From positions 1-22,191 of the forward strand of contig NW_019774072.1 in assembly GCF_001039355.2 (NCBI RefSeq): a DNA stretch of 22,191 nucleotides, written 5' to 3'. Positions 9,058 through 21,710 of the stretch are shown piece after piece (within the stretch, counting starts at the first letter, position 1; every line of letters begins with the position of its first letter). The translations under genes and the position numbers were made by a program. The DNA is from Lingula anatina. Taxonomy: Eukaryota > Brachiopoda > Lingulata > Lingulida > Lingulidae. The notes under the pieces were generated by a model. It worked only from the letters and a program-made list of their open reading frames with translations. It did not search any database and had not been told where the DNA came from.

Positions 9058-11421
9058 GCTGCGATACAGTTATTTCACTAAAGAGCTTGTGGATCAGTAA
9101 TGTAAAGTTGTAAACCCTAGGACCAGCATGTTAATTGTCATTATTAAAAAGTTGATCTGGCAGTTGATTAACAATCGATTAGGTCTGGAATTCTCTGTGT
9201 GAAAGGTGTCAAGTAATTTTCCATGCAATTAACCAAACTGAGCTTGGGGGATATAAAATGCTCAGTGCCATAGAGCAGTGTCAGGGCTGGTAAGCTATGA
9301 AGTAGGTGGATTTGAGAGATCCAGTTTTGAAATATATATTTTTTTACTGTTTAACTGAGTAATGATAACAACAGTGACAAAGAAAAAGTATTAAGGAAAG
9401 CCATTTTTGTTTCTTATCTTCTTCATATTAATTTGGTAGGTAAATCTACTGGTAGGAGCAGTTACCAGAATACTTCTCCATTGTCTGAGCCGGTAAGGTG
9501 CTTATCCCCCAATCTTCAATGTATTGACAAACAGATTATTTTAAGCTGAAAATGCTGAGTTGAGGAAGAACCTGAGGTGAACAGAAACATTAGCAATTAG
9601 ATTGATTTGGGCTTTATATGCACTGTGCTACTAGTAGAACAAGATGCAAACTCAAGGGAAATTTTATAACATTTTCTGGATTGGATAGAAGTAACAATCC
9701 ATTACAATTACAATCCTTCTCTTGTAATGTGTTAATTGGTATTTAACAGGAAACTGCCATTTTATTAGGCAATGCATGATGATAATGCAGTTCTGCAGAA
9801 GCCACGAAATACAGTCATTTAAATGACTTACTGTTCGATTGGTTGATCGTCAGCGCCTGGAGAGATTATTTGAATCCAATGAAAATTCAGACTCTTGATC
9901 CCATCTGAGCAATCGAGCACCAGTGCATGTTTTCTAATGAGATTATTATTCAAAAGTATGCATGCATGTTCTATCAATGCTCAGAAAACTGTACACCAGA
10001 CATAAGAAAATTGTCAAACTGGACATCGCTTGTTTGTTTAGTGGAGAATCACCACTGACTGTGAGTGAGGATTTGAGAAAGAATTAGTCAGGAAGAAACA
10101 AAAACATTTGTGTTTGAATCAGGTAGGAATATTGATATACTGTACTGTTCTGTCATGCTGTTTACAAAAGTTTTTTCAAGGTCAGCCTGTCGTTTTTTTA
10201 ACATTAATTTTTTATCTGAAAGGTGCATCACAAGAAAGCTGTGTGGTTATGGAATGCTATGCGTGATACAAAATAGGAAGTGTTGCAGTTAAATAGAATT
10301 AAATATATATATAAACAGTTTTTTTGTTTCATGTAAATAGGGCTCTCCAAGCATTTGATTTTATCAATTTTATCATTATATTATATTATATTAGATAAGA
10401 GTGAAGTTCCTGAGAGATAGAACTTACATCATTTGGTACAGCTGCAGCCTATATAACTCTCAGCTTACAAAGAGCAGAGAAGTTTTAAATTTCAGCCATG
10501 TTATCCAATGAAAATTTTCTTTAAGAGAAGTCCATGTCCATTAAAGGTATAATTCAGAAGTCAAGTTTACAAATTGTCATTAGGATAGGAAGTTTCATAA
10601 TAAGGCAAGTGACGTGAAGAAAATGGTCAGACGGTCAACATGTATAGCTGACATGTACAACAACCCATTGATTCAGGCCAGTTCTTCTTGCTAAATGCAG
10701 CAGAAGAATACTGATAACAGTTAACTTGTCATCCATTAGCTTTTAGCATTCAATTTTCCAGTCAAGGAAAAACTGCAGCGATAGGATGCACCTAAAATTT
10801 AACCACAAAAGCAAAAGTAATTATATATCTATGCCAGGCTACTCTTTTATAGTGTATTCTTTAATGCACTCCATCAAGTCATTACCTGCTAAGTAAATGA
10901 CTGAGTGAGCATTTGGCGATAATGCTGCTATATAATGAAATTGTCTAAAAGGGCTTGAAGCTCTTACCAAAGGTGTCGCACTGCTCTCAATACTGTTTGG
11001 TTTCAGAAGGCAAACAGTTTGTATTTACAAGTGTTTATGGGGACAGATTGTATTATTATTATTATTATATGATACTTTTGTTCTGGGAGCAATGTATGGG
11101 AACTGTATAAAAATGGATGGATTTTTATGTGTAGCCATGTAGAGTGGGGGTAATCAAAAGGGGTATTTACTCTTGCTGTATGGACAACCGTGATTGGTCC
11201 ATGATGAGGTGTTCACAGAATGGGGAGGCACTTACTCCATCAGTTTTTGCCACATTGAGTTAGCTGAAGTACTCAAGATCTTTTGAATACATAGATACAT
11301 GCATGGAAATGTACTGGGCTTTCTTTTTCCAAAACCAAATTGCTGACAAGACAGGAAATGCATCTATTTCTTTAAGGTAAGAATATCAGTTGATTTTAGA
11401 AATATTGTATATACATGTAAT
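9058..11421. other. Non-coding stretch with small AT repeats
   Basis: No supported exon. It includes an alternating AT run at 10302-10312, a TATAT/TTATA pentanucleotide run at about 10377-10393, and a TAT trinucleotide run at 11051-11068. The open frames are short and unrecognised. Confidence 0.55.
11051..11068. repeat. (TAT)6 microsatellite
   Basis: Six uninterrupted TAT trinucleotide units. Confidence 0.8.
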
Positions 11422-11489
11422 AAGGACTAGATAGGCAGACTGACTGGCAGACAGGCAGTCAGGTTAGAAGGTGAGAGAGGCAGGCAAAC

Positions 11490-11493
<4 letters not shown>
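11422..11493 (+). repeat. Degenerate GGCA/GACA/GACT tetranucleotide repeat
   Basis: Imperfect tandem tetranucleotides (AGGCAGACTGACTGGCAGAC and similar) run directly into the GA microsatellite. Together they form a composite simple repeat in which the older tetranucleotide part has decayed. Confidence 0.6.

Positions 11494-11523
<30 letters not shown>
11494..11523 (+). repeat. (AG)15 microsatellite
   Basis: Thirty bases of perfect AG dinucleotide, followed by GTGGGGGG. The purine-only strand could form H-DNA (triplex). Confidence 0.9.
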
Positions 11524-11530
<7 letters not shown>

Positions 11531-11552
11531 GTAAAAAAGAAGAACGATAAAA

Positions 11553-11667
11553 ATGTGAAAAAGAAAAAGATTACAAACTCCATTTTATTGTGAAAAGAAG
11601 AAAAATTACAAACAACCTTTAATTATGAAGGAGAAAGATCACAAACTCCCTTTGATTCACTATGAAT
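11553..11667 (+). repeat. Three-copy degenerate 33-35-bp tandem repeat
   Basis: The motif GAAAAAGATTACAAAC-TCC followed by a T-rich part and ATTRTG recurs three times. The ATTACAAAC/ATCACAAAC anchor starts at 11570, 11605 and 11638, a spacing of 35 and 33 bp. A weaker partial unit may precede it (about 11532-11556). It lies just downstream of the composite AG microsatellite. The function is unknown and there is no open frame across the units. Confidence 0.6.
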
Positions 11668-14600
11668 CTTTTGGCCAAGTGTCAATGTGAAAAAATAATG
11701 ACATGGAAATAAAGGTGTGTTTTTATCTAAATTTAGCCGTCATTGATTTTAAACTGGAAATATAAAACTGTTACATGAAAAAAGAGAGGATATGAATGGC
11801 AGCGCAACAATCTTACCAGTGTTTCTGTGTGTAAGGTCCACTGCTGTGATATGGGGTATACAACAGGTACCATAGTAGTCTGTCAATTATAACACCTTCA
11901 ATCATTACCTTGAGACCTCTAACAAATATGTATCAGTAACTCGGATGGAAAGACTGTTGCTTTGATGTTTTAGTCAGCGTGAAATCAGAGAAGACATAAA
12001 AGAATTGTCTACCTGGGGCTGAGACAGGAAGTTTCTGACATCAGTTTGTATTGAGATATCAAACAGGTTGAAATTAAATCTGTTGGTCCCATCATTTAAC
12101 AAGTCACGGTCTGTGTTACAGGGGTGTGACTGAGATTTATTTATTTAGAATGGGATTTTTGTGTGTGTTTGAGACTTTTTCCCTGGGTTTGAATCACAGA
12201 CTGTCCCCAATGGTGATGGTCCTGGAGCAGAGAGGTCTCAACCCCTTGGCGTCAACAAGACAAAAAAGAACAACACTCTGCCACCTTTAGGTGACATAAT
12301 TATTGTACTGTGTCTACGGAGGATATTGTTCCTCGGGTTTGAGACCAGATCAAATTCACAGCAGTGTCTCCAGCGAGAGGTGTGAAAATAGCGCCCAATT
12401 CTTCCCTTCTGTGAATGTGTTTTAACAGAAAACAGCACTGGCACAAAACCCCCATAATGGGTCCAGTAGAAAATCAACTAAATATTTTGTGGAGTTTGGT
12501 AACAGGCAATCCATTTGCATTATTATCAACAAATTGTGTTGTGCCTAGAGGCGGTCAGCTGTGTATTTAGGCTAGATCAAGTTCTTAGCACTTCAATCTT
12601 AACATGGGTATTAGGAAGAAATAAATTGATTGATTTCAAAAGGTCTGTATTACTGCAGTTTAAGCTGGAGGCAAATGGCATCTAGAGTTGAGATATGGCC
12701 ACTCTAGAGGGGGAAGGGGCAGACTTTATTTAGTCTGGTAGAATTGCACAATTACTAATGAGGATCTTAGCCCCAAGCTTTGGGACACAAGTCTTGTGTT
12801 GTAGTTTTTTCCTTTTGTTGTCTCTATTTTTATCCCAAGTGCAGAAGTTAATTAGAGTCTTGGGTATTTTTTTCTTTAGGATTGGCAGGACATGTTTTTG
12901 GCAATGTTCTAATTAACTTCTTCCATACTTACACATTTTAAGATCCAGAAACAATAAAAATGTACTTGTTCTCACATTTAATTCTATTTTGAATTAGAAA
13001 ATTTGACACTGGTGTAGGTGGCATAACAAAAAGCACTCCCACATCAATTATTTAAGGGTTCCAGGTAGTCCAAAAGTCTTTATCATTGTATATTCAATGT
13101 AATGGGAAAACAATTCTTCAGTAATTTAGATATTAACCCAACACAAGAATCTTAAATACACCACCATATCTTTGAAGTTGAGGCAATAAATAATCTTTAT
13201 AAGTACATTGTCAGAGTGCTATCTTAGTAATGTAGAAAATGAATAATTGGGGGTGTAATAAGTCTATTATGGAAAAATATATCCTACATTTCTCTTTATA
13301 TTAGGAGTCTTGGAGTCTTTTGAAGTTGTTTGTGGATGAGCATAAAACATAATTGAAAGTAATTTTCATCTCTTTTAAATCTGATGTTTGCATGACTAAT
13401 TTATTGTCTTTATATCACTGAGAAAAAAATGGTAGATTACTGAAATATGAAAGAGAACTTAATATTCTGTTGGCATTAAATAAGATCAAAATAAGATGTA
13501 TAGGCAACTTGGCGCCTCATCTTACTAGCAGTAAAATACATCACTGAGCATGTAAATTAATTAACAATGCATTTAGGTATGTGGCATGAAATTTCTATTA
13601 TGCTTTCCTTTGATTTTGTCAAACCCATAATGGGCGGTGCTTTCATCCTACCTTGCTTTACATCTATCTCACATAAACCATGAAGCATTTTCATATTTTA
13701 ATAGTCTCGCACTGCTTTGGTGTTAGAGTTGCGGTGAGGCGCTATACACATTATTGACAGAAGGATGAGGAGTATGTTGTCTGTTGGTACGCCTTGATGA
13801 GAAAATGGATCATTTATGCCCTGAGATGTGAAGAAAAGTCATAAATATAGGCCTTAAAAAGTAGCTGCCAGTTTGGTCTCTGGTGACCCACTGGTGATGG
13901 TTGAAAGAAAGATGCTGTAGGTGAGCTGGCCAGACTGCAGGGATTGATTTTTGAGGTATATTCTGCATCATTAGACTGATAGAAATCTTTAACAGAAAAA
14001 AATTCCAAAATTTCGTTCATTGAGTCTTTTACCTATACTCTGTATGTCCTGGGATATTCAAGATTCTGGAATAATTGGAAAATTATTAATTTGGCTCATA
14101 TTTTAAGTCAAGTTTTCATGAGATGAGAAAGTGCTTAATTTTGTGAATGTATTAGGTAAGTTAATATAGATTCATTAAGTACTTAAAGTGACTTATAAAT
14201 TATACCCGACTTATTTTCAAATGGTAGGTAGTCTCTTAGCACAGTTACATAGTTTTACCTTGGAGTATGTTGCTGTGAAGATTTTCCTGTAGGTTCATTG
14301 ATTTGTTTATATTAGCATTTGGTTCTTCAAAATGCTTCCAGTTTTGACATATGAAATGTTTTATTATTTTTTTTTTATGATCACTGAAAAGATATATTGT
14401 TTTATAACAAGTAATATTAGCTACCAGTCTAGAAGTCAATATTGACAGTTACACAATGGAGAGTACCTTTTAAATCTTTATTTAATGAAATAATAGTGCA
14501 TTTGATTTTTATAGTCCTTTGTGTTATGTACATGTATACTACAACAAGATATAATGCATAATTGTGACAGCTTTATTGCAGTCATCTATTGAAATATCTG

Positions 14601-16522
14601 CATTTTAAGTTTAGTATTTAGAAAATGAACAGATGGAGGATGCTGTAAACGGTGTTAATTGACCAGCTCCTAATTTATGAATGAGTTGCAATTGAATTAT
14701 AGTGCAATTTCACTTTTATTTTCATTGCATGGATTGGTTTGACTTTGTGTTAAATTGTTACTGCTGTCAGCTTTTATTTAACAACTTTCATGACAACTCA
14801 TTTAACTGTGTGAAAGTTTTACTCGTAAGTTGTTTGAAGAAACATGCACAACCTGTTCATATTCAGATAAGTGTTCTACTGTGTTATATGTACATGGTTT
14901 TGAAGTGAGGAAAGGACTGTGTCATTTTAGGTGGAAGGGGACATCCAGTATTGAGGTAAATTATGATGATGCATAACAACATTGTTTGTCTGATTTGTGT
15001 ATGTCTGATACAAAAAGAGGGGTTTGGGGACAAGTTTAAAAGTTTGTTTTACAATTCCAGGTTATCTACCAGTATAAACTTATCAATAACAGAATATCAT
15101 CAGGAAAATTGTTTTTAGTATTCAGTACATATTGCTGAGTGATTTCACATAGAAATTCATGTATCTGTCTTTTACACACAGTTATTATAAAAAAAATGAA
15201 AATACATATTTTTTAGTTGATTTACAAAATGTACATAAAATGAAATTAAGATAGCAATCAGCATACTATTTTAAGAATGCCAATTTCTCCTAATATTTGG
15301 AATTAATTGCATTTTAACACAAGCTCTTCCTCCCAATATTTGCTACATGTATAAATGCTATACAGTACCTCATTATCACTGGAGATATTGCTTGTTTGTT
15401 ATTAAGTTGATGGGCAGTTGTGAACTCCCTTGTCTGTTATCGGTTTCCATGCTATCATTATGCACAATATTGTCTGGAATCCTTTTATCTGTTTGGGTTA
15501 TTTGACAGTCATTTTCTATCTCATCTGTATGTATATTATCTTGATTCAGCTGAAGTGGCAGAAAGCCGTCTTCCTGATATCTCCATCACCCCTCATAATT
15601 ACACTATTTGTGTGGTCTATCTGGTCCCTCATTTTCAATAGCTCTGTATCTTTGTTGTCCACTTAGATTGCTATTTACCTGCCAAGGAGACCATTCATTG
15701 ATACAAACCAGAATCTGTGACTGCAGTCATCTTTAGATAACTTGCCCACAATCTGAGTAATATTTTTGAGGTCTTTCATAGATACAAATTAAGCTAATGG
15801 GATAAAATCATATCCAGCTGACACTTTAAATGGTTTAGGTTGGCCAGTTATTGGTTCTGCTACCTGGGGAAAAGAGACATATTACATAACAGACATAACA
15901 GGTTAATTACTGCAGCCCAGGTAAGAGGAGAGGATAGGGGACCATTGAGTGAGTCAAGTGTGAGGACACACAGAGGTTTCTCAGTACAGCTTTGGTATCG
16001 AGTGCAGTGACTGAGATTTTCTTGCAGCCACTTTAATTTATTGAGGATATCTGGAGAATTGCATGATATGAATTAAGGAAAAGGGGAGCGACAACTAGAG
16101 ACAGACAACCATATGTTCTGGTCTCCAAAGACATCTTCTTGATTAACTCCACAACCACTTAATACTGAACCACAGTCCCTCATAGACCTGGTCTTGATCT
16201 GCTTTGTGGTGGGTACCAGGGAGGAAACCAGAGAAAAGAGATACACAGGATATGTTTGGACACATGGGTTTAAAGTGGTAAACTAGACAAAAGAGCTTCT
16301 ATTGTGTCAATTATCTACTGCATTAGTGAGATACTGCAATGTTTGGCTCGATGGACTGGATACTGTGCTGTGGGAGCACCAAGTTCTGTGTGTGTACTGT
16401 GTGTTGAAATCAGGTGCCAGTGATAAAGATAGTAAAATATCTTGGTAATTCACAAACACTGGCTTGTTTGGTAAACCAGTGCTGGTCACTACAAGTGTGA
16501 ATACTATAACCACCTGTTTTAG
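11668..16522. other. Non-coding stretch upstream of the recognised gene
   Basis: No convincing exon. Isolated splice-like sites exist: a strong donor, CCCAG|GTAAGA, with GT at 15920-15921, and an acceptor-like TTTTCTTGCAG ending near 16026. The open frame before the donor is only about 33 codons. An inverted pair, GGTCTCAACCC (12234-12244) and GGGTTTGAGACC (12335-12346), could be a remnant repeat. The second half loosely resembles a tRNA B box, but no A box or tRNA fold was found. Confidence 0.45.
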
Positions 16523-16637
16523 TTGTTTGAAAAGAATTCTGTTGTACACTATGATTGAACACAGTGACATGAGCAGTAGAAGGCATTCTAGGCGGAGGTC
16601 CTCCAGAAATCTCCACAACAATAACTCCAGGGACAAG
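16523..16637 (+). other. Putative 5' exon of the gene (UTR plus start)
   Basis: The acceptor-like sequence TACTATAAC-CACCTGTTTTAG ends at 16522, with a branch-point-like TACTATAAC at 16502-16510, rather close to the AG. The donor is ACAAG|GTAGGA with GT at 16638-16639. The frame is open through the entire exon, so it could be an internal coding exon as well as a first coding exon. A transcription start within or just upstream of this segment is also possible. Confidence 0.45.
16551..16637 (+). CDS. Putative N-terminal coding exon, basic Arg/Ser-rich
   Basis: This exon encodes 29 residues, with ATG at 16551 (A at -3) and a second in-frame ATG at 16569 (G at -3). I chose 16551 because it is the first ATG after the putative acceptor; starting at 16569 would give 23 residues. 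After the second Met the peptide is SSRRHSRRRSSRNL, then an Asn-rich patch and SRDK, so it is strongly basic and serine-rich. This is typical of a disordered N-terminus, a nuclear localisation signal or a phosphorylated tail; I infer no specific function. The exon ends with a complete codon (phase 0) at GT 16638, matching the phase-0 start of the exon at 21695. That, the GC-richer and CpG-containing codons and the absence of other exons between them are the reasons for linking the two. An unrelated chance ORF is the alternative. Confidence 0.55.
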
Positions 16638-19600
16638 GTAGGATTGTAGTGAACAGGTTAACAGAAACAGTTTAAAAAATAATGTCATAATGAGATTCAT
16701 TCACTCATTCATACCATTATATAAATCCTAAATCTAAATTCTTGCATCCAGCAAAATGAGTCTGCCAAGAATGATTATTGACAGTTATGAAAAATGGGAT
16801 AAATAAGATTACACATAGAAAGATTACATGTCTATGTTTTTGAGAATGAACAGATCCAGAAGCTGAAATTCATAAACTTAAATATTTGTTAGTCATAGGG
16901 TGCATGTTTAGGAAATATTTGACTTCCAAATGTGGTAGACAAACAAACAGGTGCTGTAGGGTGTCAGCGAATATCACAGTGTGTGGTGGCTGAAATGTCA
17001 CTCATTGGGCACAAACTAATAAGGTGTTGAACCAACCTTGTAAGACAACTGTTGAAAGTTCTATTTTCCCTTGGGGTCTTCAAAAACCTATCAGTAGCAC
17101 AGCAGTCAAAATACTTGATAGTCAGACAACCTCGGCTTGATCTGAAACATCTGGACTGCTAAGTTCTTGATGAAGTATCGGAAGATGCCAAATGAATAAT
17201 GGAGCGTGTAGTTGTTGAAATTTTGTTTTATTTTAATTGTATGGACTAATATGGGTAATAACACAGAATTTCATTTAATAATGAAATATTTTAAGATGCA
17301 ATTATTGCTCTGTCTGGAGCAATCTTAGTGTAGGATAGACTGACTTATGCTCCCCCTGGAACGCAATAGCACACCCTTTAACCAAATGACCAAAAGGCAG
17401 AGCAATAAAGTACCAGAGAGAGGGCCATACTAAAGCTAGGGTGAATTTAGCAATGCACTAACAGTACTGATATATGTCCCACAGACATCTTTTTGTACAA
17501 AGGTAAGGGTTCAGGTTTAGTTGCTGTTTCATTTGGAAAAATAGATAAAGTAGGGGTGGTTGTGGAATGAAAGAAGGTAAGAGAATGCATAAACCCCTAA
17601 GAAAATAAGGATGATAAGCTAAAACCTGTTGTGTTATCACAAGTGTCAGATTGATTGGATATGTACTGTTTAGCACCTATTTCTAATCCATGGACTGTAT
17701 ATATTGCCAATCACCTTTGTGTTTATGTGAATATTTTATCTCTAATATGTTAATTATCTAAATATTACCATAAACTTTGCAATAATGTGCTCTTTGTTCT
17801 TTAGCATAAGGATTCATAATTCTCTCACTAATCTGCCCCTGAAGGGGTTATTAGCAGGGATAAAGGTGTATTTATTTAGGGTAGCTTGAGTCAGCTTTGA
17901 ACCTTAGAAAAACGCAATCTTGCCAATTTTATCATACGAGTCACAACTTGAAGTAACACAGTCAACAAGTTAAGACATGATGTTATTACCTGTATTACAA
18001 CTTGTTTCATATCATCCAGCACCTAATTCAGTACCACTTGGAATGTAGCTTATGCTTGATGCGTAGCAGTTTAAAAATAGTCAAAGTGTGTTATAAAAGA
18101 GAGGAGTGCTTCTGAAAAATTTGGACATGTTTTAGATTAAACTTTCTGCAAGTTTTTTTGTACATCCCTGTCCAAGAAAAATATATTTTTTGAGTGCAGC
18201 TGCAGAGGGAAATTGTGTTTTCAGTTTACCCATTGTCTTTGAGGTTACCTCACAGTAGCTTTCAATTTACATTAGATAGATGAATGATAGTCAGAAAATT
18301 TGGCAAGAGATTAGGTTTCAATTTAGCCAGAACATACATGGGGATTGGGCGCACATTAAGCAGTCAATCTGTGGATCTTAATTTGCCTTATTTCAAAGGA
18401 AAAATAGATGACTAAAAGATATATCTGGTAAGTTTTATGGATATGATATTCTTTCAGGACTGCTCCCATTTTTTCATTATTTCGAAATAGGGAGAGCATG
18501 ATACATTGGGGAGGATATCTAGATGACATACAAATTAACTGATAGCTTGGAGTGTTTTCAGCACATGTCAAACTGCATTTTCATACAGGGTGCCACTAGA
18601 GGCTTTATCAAAATAGAAAAATAATGGGATTGCTTTCTTAGTGTGTGTCCGTACTGTCCTGCTACCAGGCCTTGGTTAACCCCTGTTGACAGAAATGCTC
18701 TTGTGTTAGCCCTAAGGAAAAGACTGGTGGGATAAGATTCTCATTTTCCATTTCTGTATTTTAGCTACACACTTTTCTTGTTTTCCTGTTTGCCTTTATA
18801 GGATTCCCCCATCATTTTCCTTCATGTTTTTGTCCACATTTGACTATTTTTTAAAGGTCAAGAGATATGCATTAGATGAATCTTAGGCTATATTGAAAAC
18901 AATTTAGAAATAGAAAACTCCACATTAGAGAAAATAGTAAAGAAACAAAATCACCTTGAAAAGGCAGCAGTGGTATTTTTTATGTTCCAATGTAATCTAA
19001 GATTGCTGTTTGTCACCATTAAAGTTAAGTGGTTCAGTAGTGGTTTTATTGGTTCATTGGTAGTGCTTTACATGGCATTTCTGCCCCTGTCCATAAGGCA
19101 TAAGTTTGAAAGAGAAGTAACATTTTAAATTCTCTGGAGACTCTTGGATGCTTCATGTTCAACAGTCTGTTAGTTTTAGTACACAGGGTGATGTATGGGC
19201 TTCATGGATTTCTATCAAATGAGATTGTCTTTTAATTTGTAGAATTGAAGCCAAAAGATGTGTTTGGTCACTTTCAATATATTTTGTAGTCATCAACAGA
19301 AAATTAAGGATTAAGTGCTTGCTACTGGAATGTGAGTGGACTTGAATAGAATGAAAATGTGTTTTTATCACCCCATTAAGCATGGCATTGTCTGAAAATG
19401 TGGATGAAAACAGCAAAGTGCTTATTTTAGAAATACCAGTCTGAATGATAAAAAACCCAGCCAAATACTTTTTATAGATAGGGCATTCAATTTATTGGAA
19501 TGGGAAAAAAAGAAGGATATTGGAAGGGTCTGAGGTAGTCTGAGCATAGCTGAAATGACAGAACTCAGTTTGAAATGTCAGTGTGGAGTGTTAGGCTTTG

Positions 19601-21694
19601 ATCAGCAGTGTACAGATCAGCAAGTTTTCTACTCTGCTGCTCAAAATCATCATGCACTTGGATAACTCAAACTGCTTCTATTTTATGCTTCTCTCGTTCT
19701 CCCAGAAGTTGCAATTTCTAAGCATGGTTCAGAAACGACCATGAAAGACAATCTACCATCGGTCTAGATCTGATTTGATAAAATAAATTCTATATCTCTA
19801 GGACTGTGACAAAATTATGTCTAAAATTACTACTCTTGGAAAAATTGACTTATTTCCATTTTATGATTTTCTGGTTTTCTCACATATGAAAATTTCTAGG
19901 TGCAGTTGGTAAAATAATCTCATTATGGAGAAATAACTGTGGTCATGCTAGATCAAACTTTATTAAGTGAAATAAGTGGGCACCGGTGTGATAGTGGTAG
20001 TTTGATGCACACTTTTTACCTTTGCCATTTAGCTTGTCATATTATCATACAGATAAATACCTTTGGACTGGGGTTGTGGTCTGCACTGACTAGTTCCCAA
20101 TTTACACCATTGGCTTTGGTCATCTCCTGCTACTTTATGGATCAGATGTTTTCATCAGTTATCCATAGATTGAATTAAATGTCAGGCAGTCATTAAATGA
20201 GGTGCTGATTCTTCATAACTTTGTTTTTCTAATTCAGACTGATAACTGGACAGATGGGCGGGTATTTGATGGGGCAGCCTGTCTCTTGCAATTGCTTTGG
20301 TTGAGATTTGGGTGCAATTAGAGCATCATCTCATAAAGATGTGAAAAATCTGAACAACATTGTGTTTAGATGGTTGCATTGTGCCTATCACTAACTTGAG
20401 TTTGCTAAGTGCATGTCTGCATACACGCTTTTTTATGTACATTCATACATTATATTTATAAACAGCTAAAATTGTAACAAGCACTTAGCCAAAGCACTTG
20501 TTCTGTACAACTGAGCACATACAAAAGCAATTTGACCCTCTGCCCAATTGAGGAAATCAAGAAATTGCAATATGGTATTTTGAAGGATATTTTTGTAAGA
20601 TCAGGAAAATTGTTTGCCAGTAATTCATCAAAACTTGGGGAAATGCTTGTATAATGGTTCACAGATCTAAAGGGATAGTTTCTATCATGAATAAGCCAAG
20701 ACATGAAAGGAAAGTGAAATCATTTTGGTCTTTGAGGGTGTAGTATTACCAAGTGAGAATAGAGTCAGAACAAGTAGTAAATCATGCCACAGTTCTTTTC
20801 AATGCTATTACTGGGCCTGTTCAAAGTTGTGTGAAATCCAAACGGATCAGAATATGCGATCATGAAAGGGATTTCTCTTACTGTAAAAAAAGAACTCATA
20901 AAACCTCTATTCACTTTGTCTAAACCTCAAAATATGTGTACAACATGCTTGGTTTGTGGAATGAAATTTTTTGCATTCTCGGCTAGATACATGATCATCC
21001 TCGTTTGGCCACAAGATAGTTGAAAAGGTAGTTTTGAGACGTTTGCGCTGCGCTGCAGGCCATGTTGACTTCTCATCAGTAGGCTTCTACTTTTCATTAA
21101 GACTCTTTGCTAGAGTGAGGCCCCATAGTTACACTCCATTCCCTTAACTTATCATTTCTCATTTGTTGAACACCATGGAAGATGTAGAAATGCACACGTT
21201 CATGAACAGGTGTGGTGTGTTAGGATGATCTCGCTGTCTGCATGGGTTACTTTTTGATCTTTTGAAGGGTTTTCAGTACTCTTTCTTCCTGTCTCAGTAG
21301 AGAGAAATATACTGTTTTAACTTAGTAGCACAGCACTGTCAAAAACCAAAAAGACCATCGCGTTCACACACATTATCTACATTGTGCTTTGACCAAGTAC
21401 TCTTCTTATAAATCTCTAATATTTGTATTTTTGTTATAAATTTTATATGTTATAGATTTTCATGTGTAATGAAGTATATTTTGTGTTATTTTTTAGCATT
21501 CAGGTACACTGAAAGGAAGAAGTTTGTTTCATCTTGTATTGCTTTGTTTATGGAGATAATATTAGTTATATCTTTGTTTTTCAGGAGCCTGACATAGTTT
21601 ATTTGCTGTTTTCTTGCAACTGGAATTAATTATTGGTTTATACTCTGTTTTTGTGGGACCCAGACCTAATTAATGCTTTATACTCTTTTTTTAG
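16638..21694 (+). other. Large intron (about 5.06 kb), phase 0
   Basis: The donor is AAG|GTAGGA at 16638 and the acceptor is TTTTTTTAG at 21686-21694, preceded by a T-rich tract. Inside I found no exon with both splice sites and a recognisable peptide; the open frames of 60-101 codons on both strands look like chance. The 3' end holds repeated acceptor-like units (21585-21710), described separately. If exon 16523-16637 is not part of this gene, the intron extends further upstream. Confidence 0.55.
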
Positions 21695-21710
21695 GACCCA
21701 GATTTAGTTG
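21585..21710 (+). repeat. Three acceptor/exon-start-like units at the intron 3' end
   Basis: Unit 0: T-rich tract, CAG, then GAGCCTGACATAGTT at 21585-21599 (would read EPDIV). Unit 1: TTTATACTCTG, T-rich tract, GG, then GACCCAGACCTAATT at 21657-21671 (would read DPDLI), with no AG before it. Unit 2: TTTATACTCT, T-rich tract, TAG, then GACCCAGATTTAGTT at 21695-21709 (DPDLV), the functional-looking one. Units 1 and 2 are clearly a tandem duplication of about 40 bp: AATTAAT at 21624 and 21668, TTTATACTCT at 21637 and 21677. Unit 0 is more diverged and could be coincidental. Confidence 0.6.

Noticed and set aside
15818-15921. Strong donor CCCAG|GTAAGA preceded by a 33-codon open frame
   Set aside because: No pyrimidine-rich acceptor sits at a suitable place before it, and the peptide looks non-coding. 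Probably a cryptic donor.
16410-16700. Minus-strand ORFs of 96 and 109 codons overlapping the putative 5' exon
   Set aside because: They overlap the opposite strand of the splice-bounded exon and have no recognisable motif. Best read as shadows of that exon and its flanks.
19159-19464. 101-codon minus-strand ORF inside the large intron
   Set aside because: Ser/His/Ile-rich peptide with no known motif; this length is expected by chance in AT-rich DNA on two strands.
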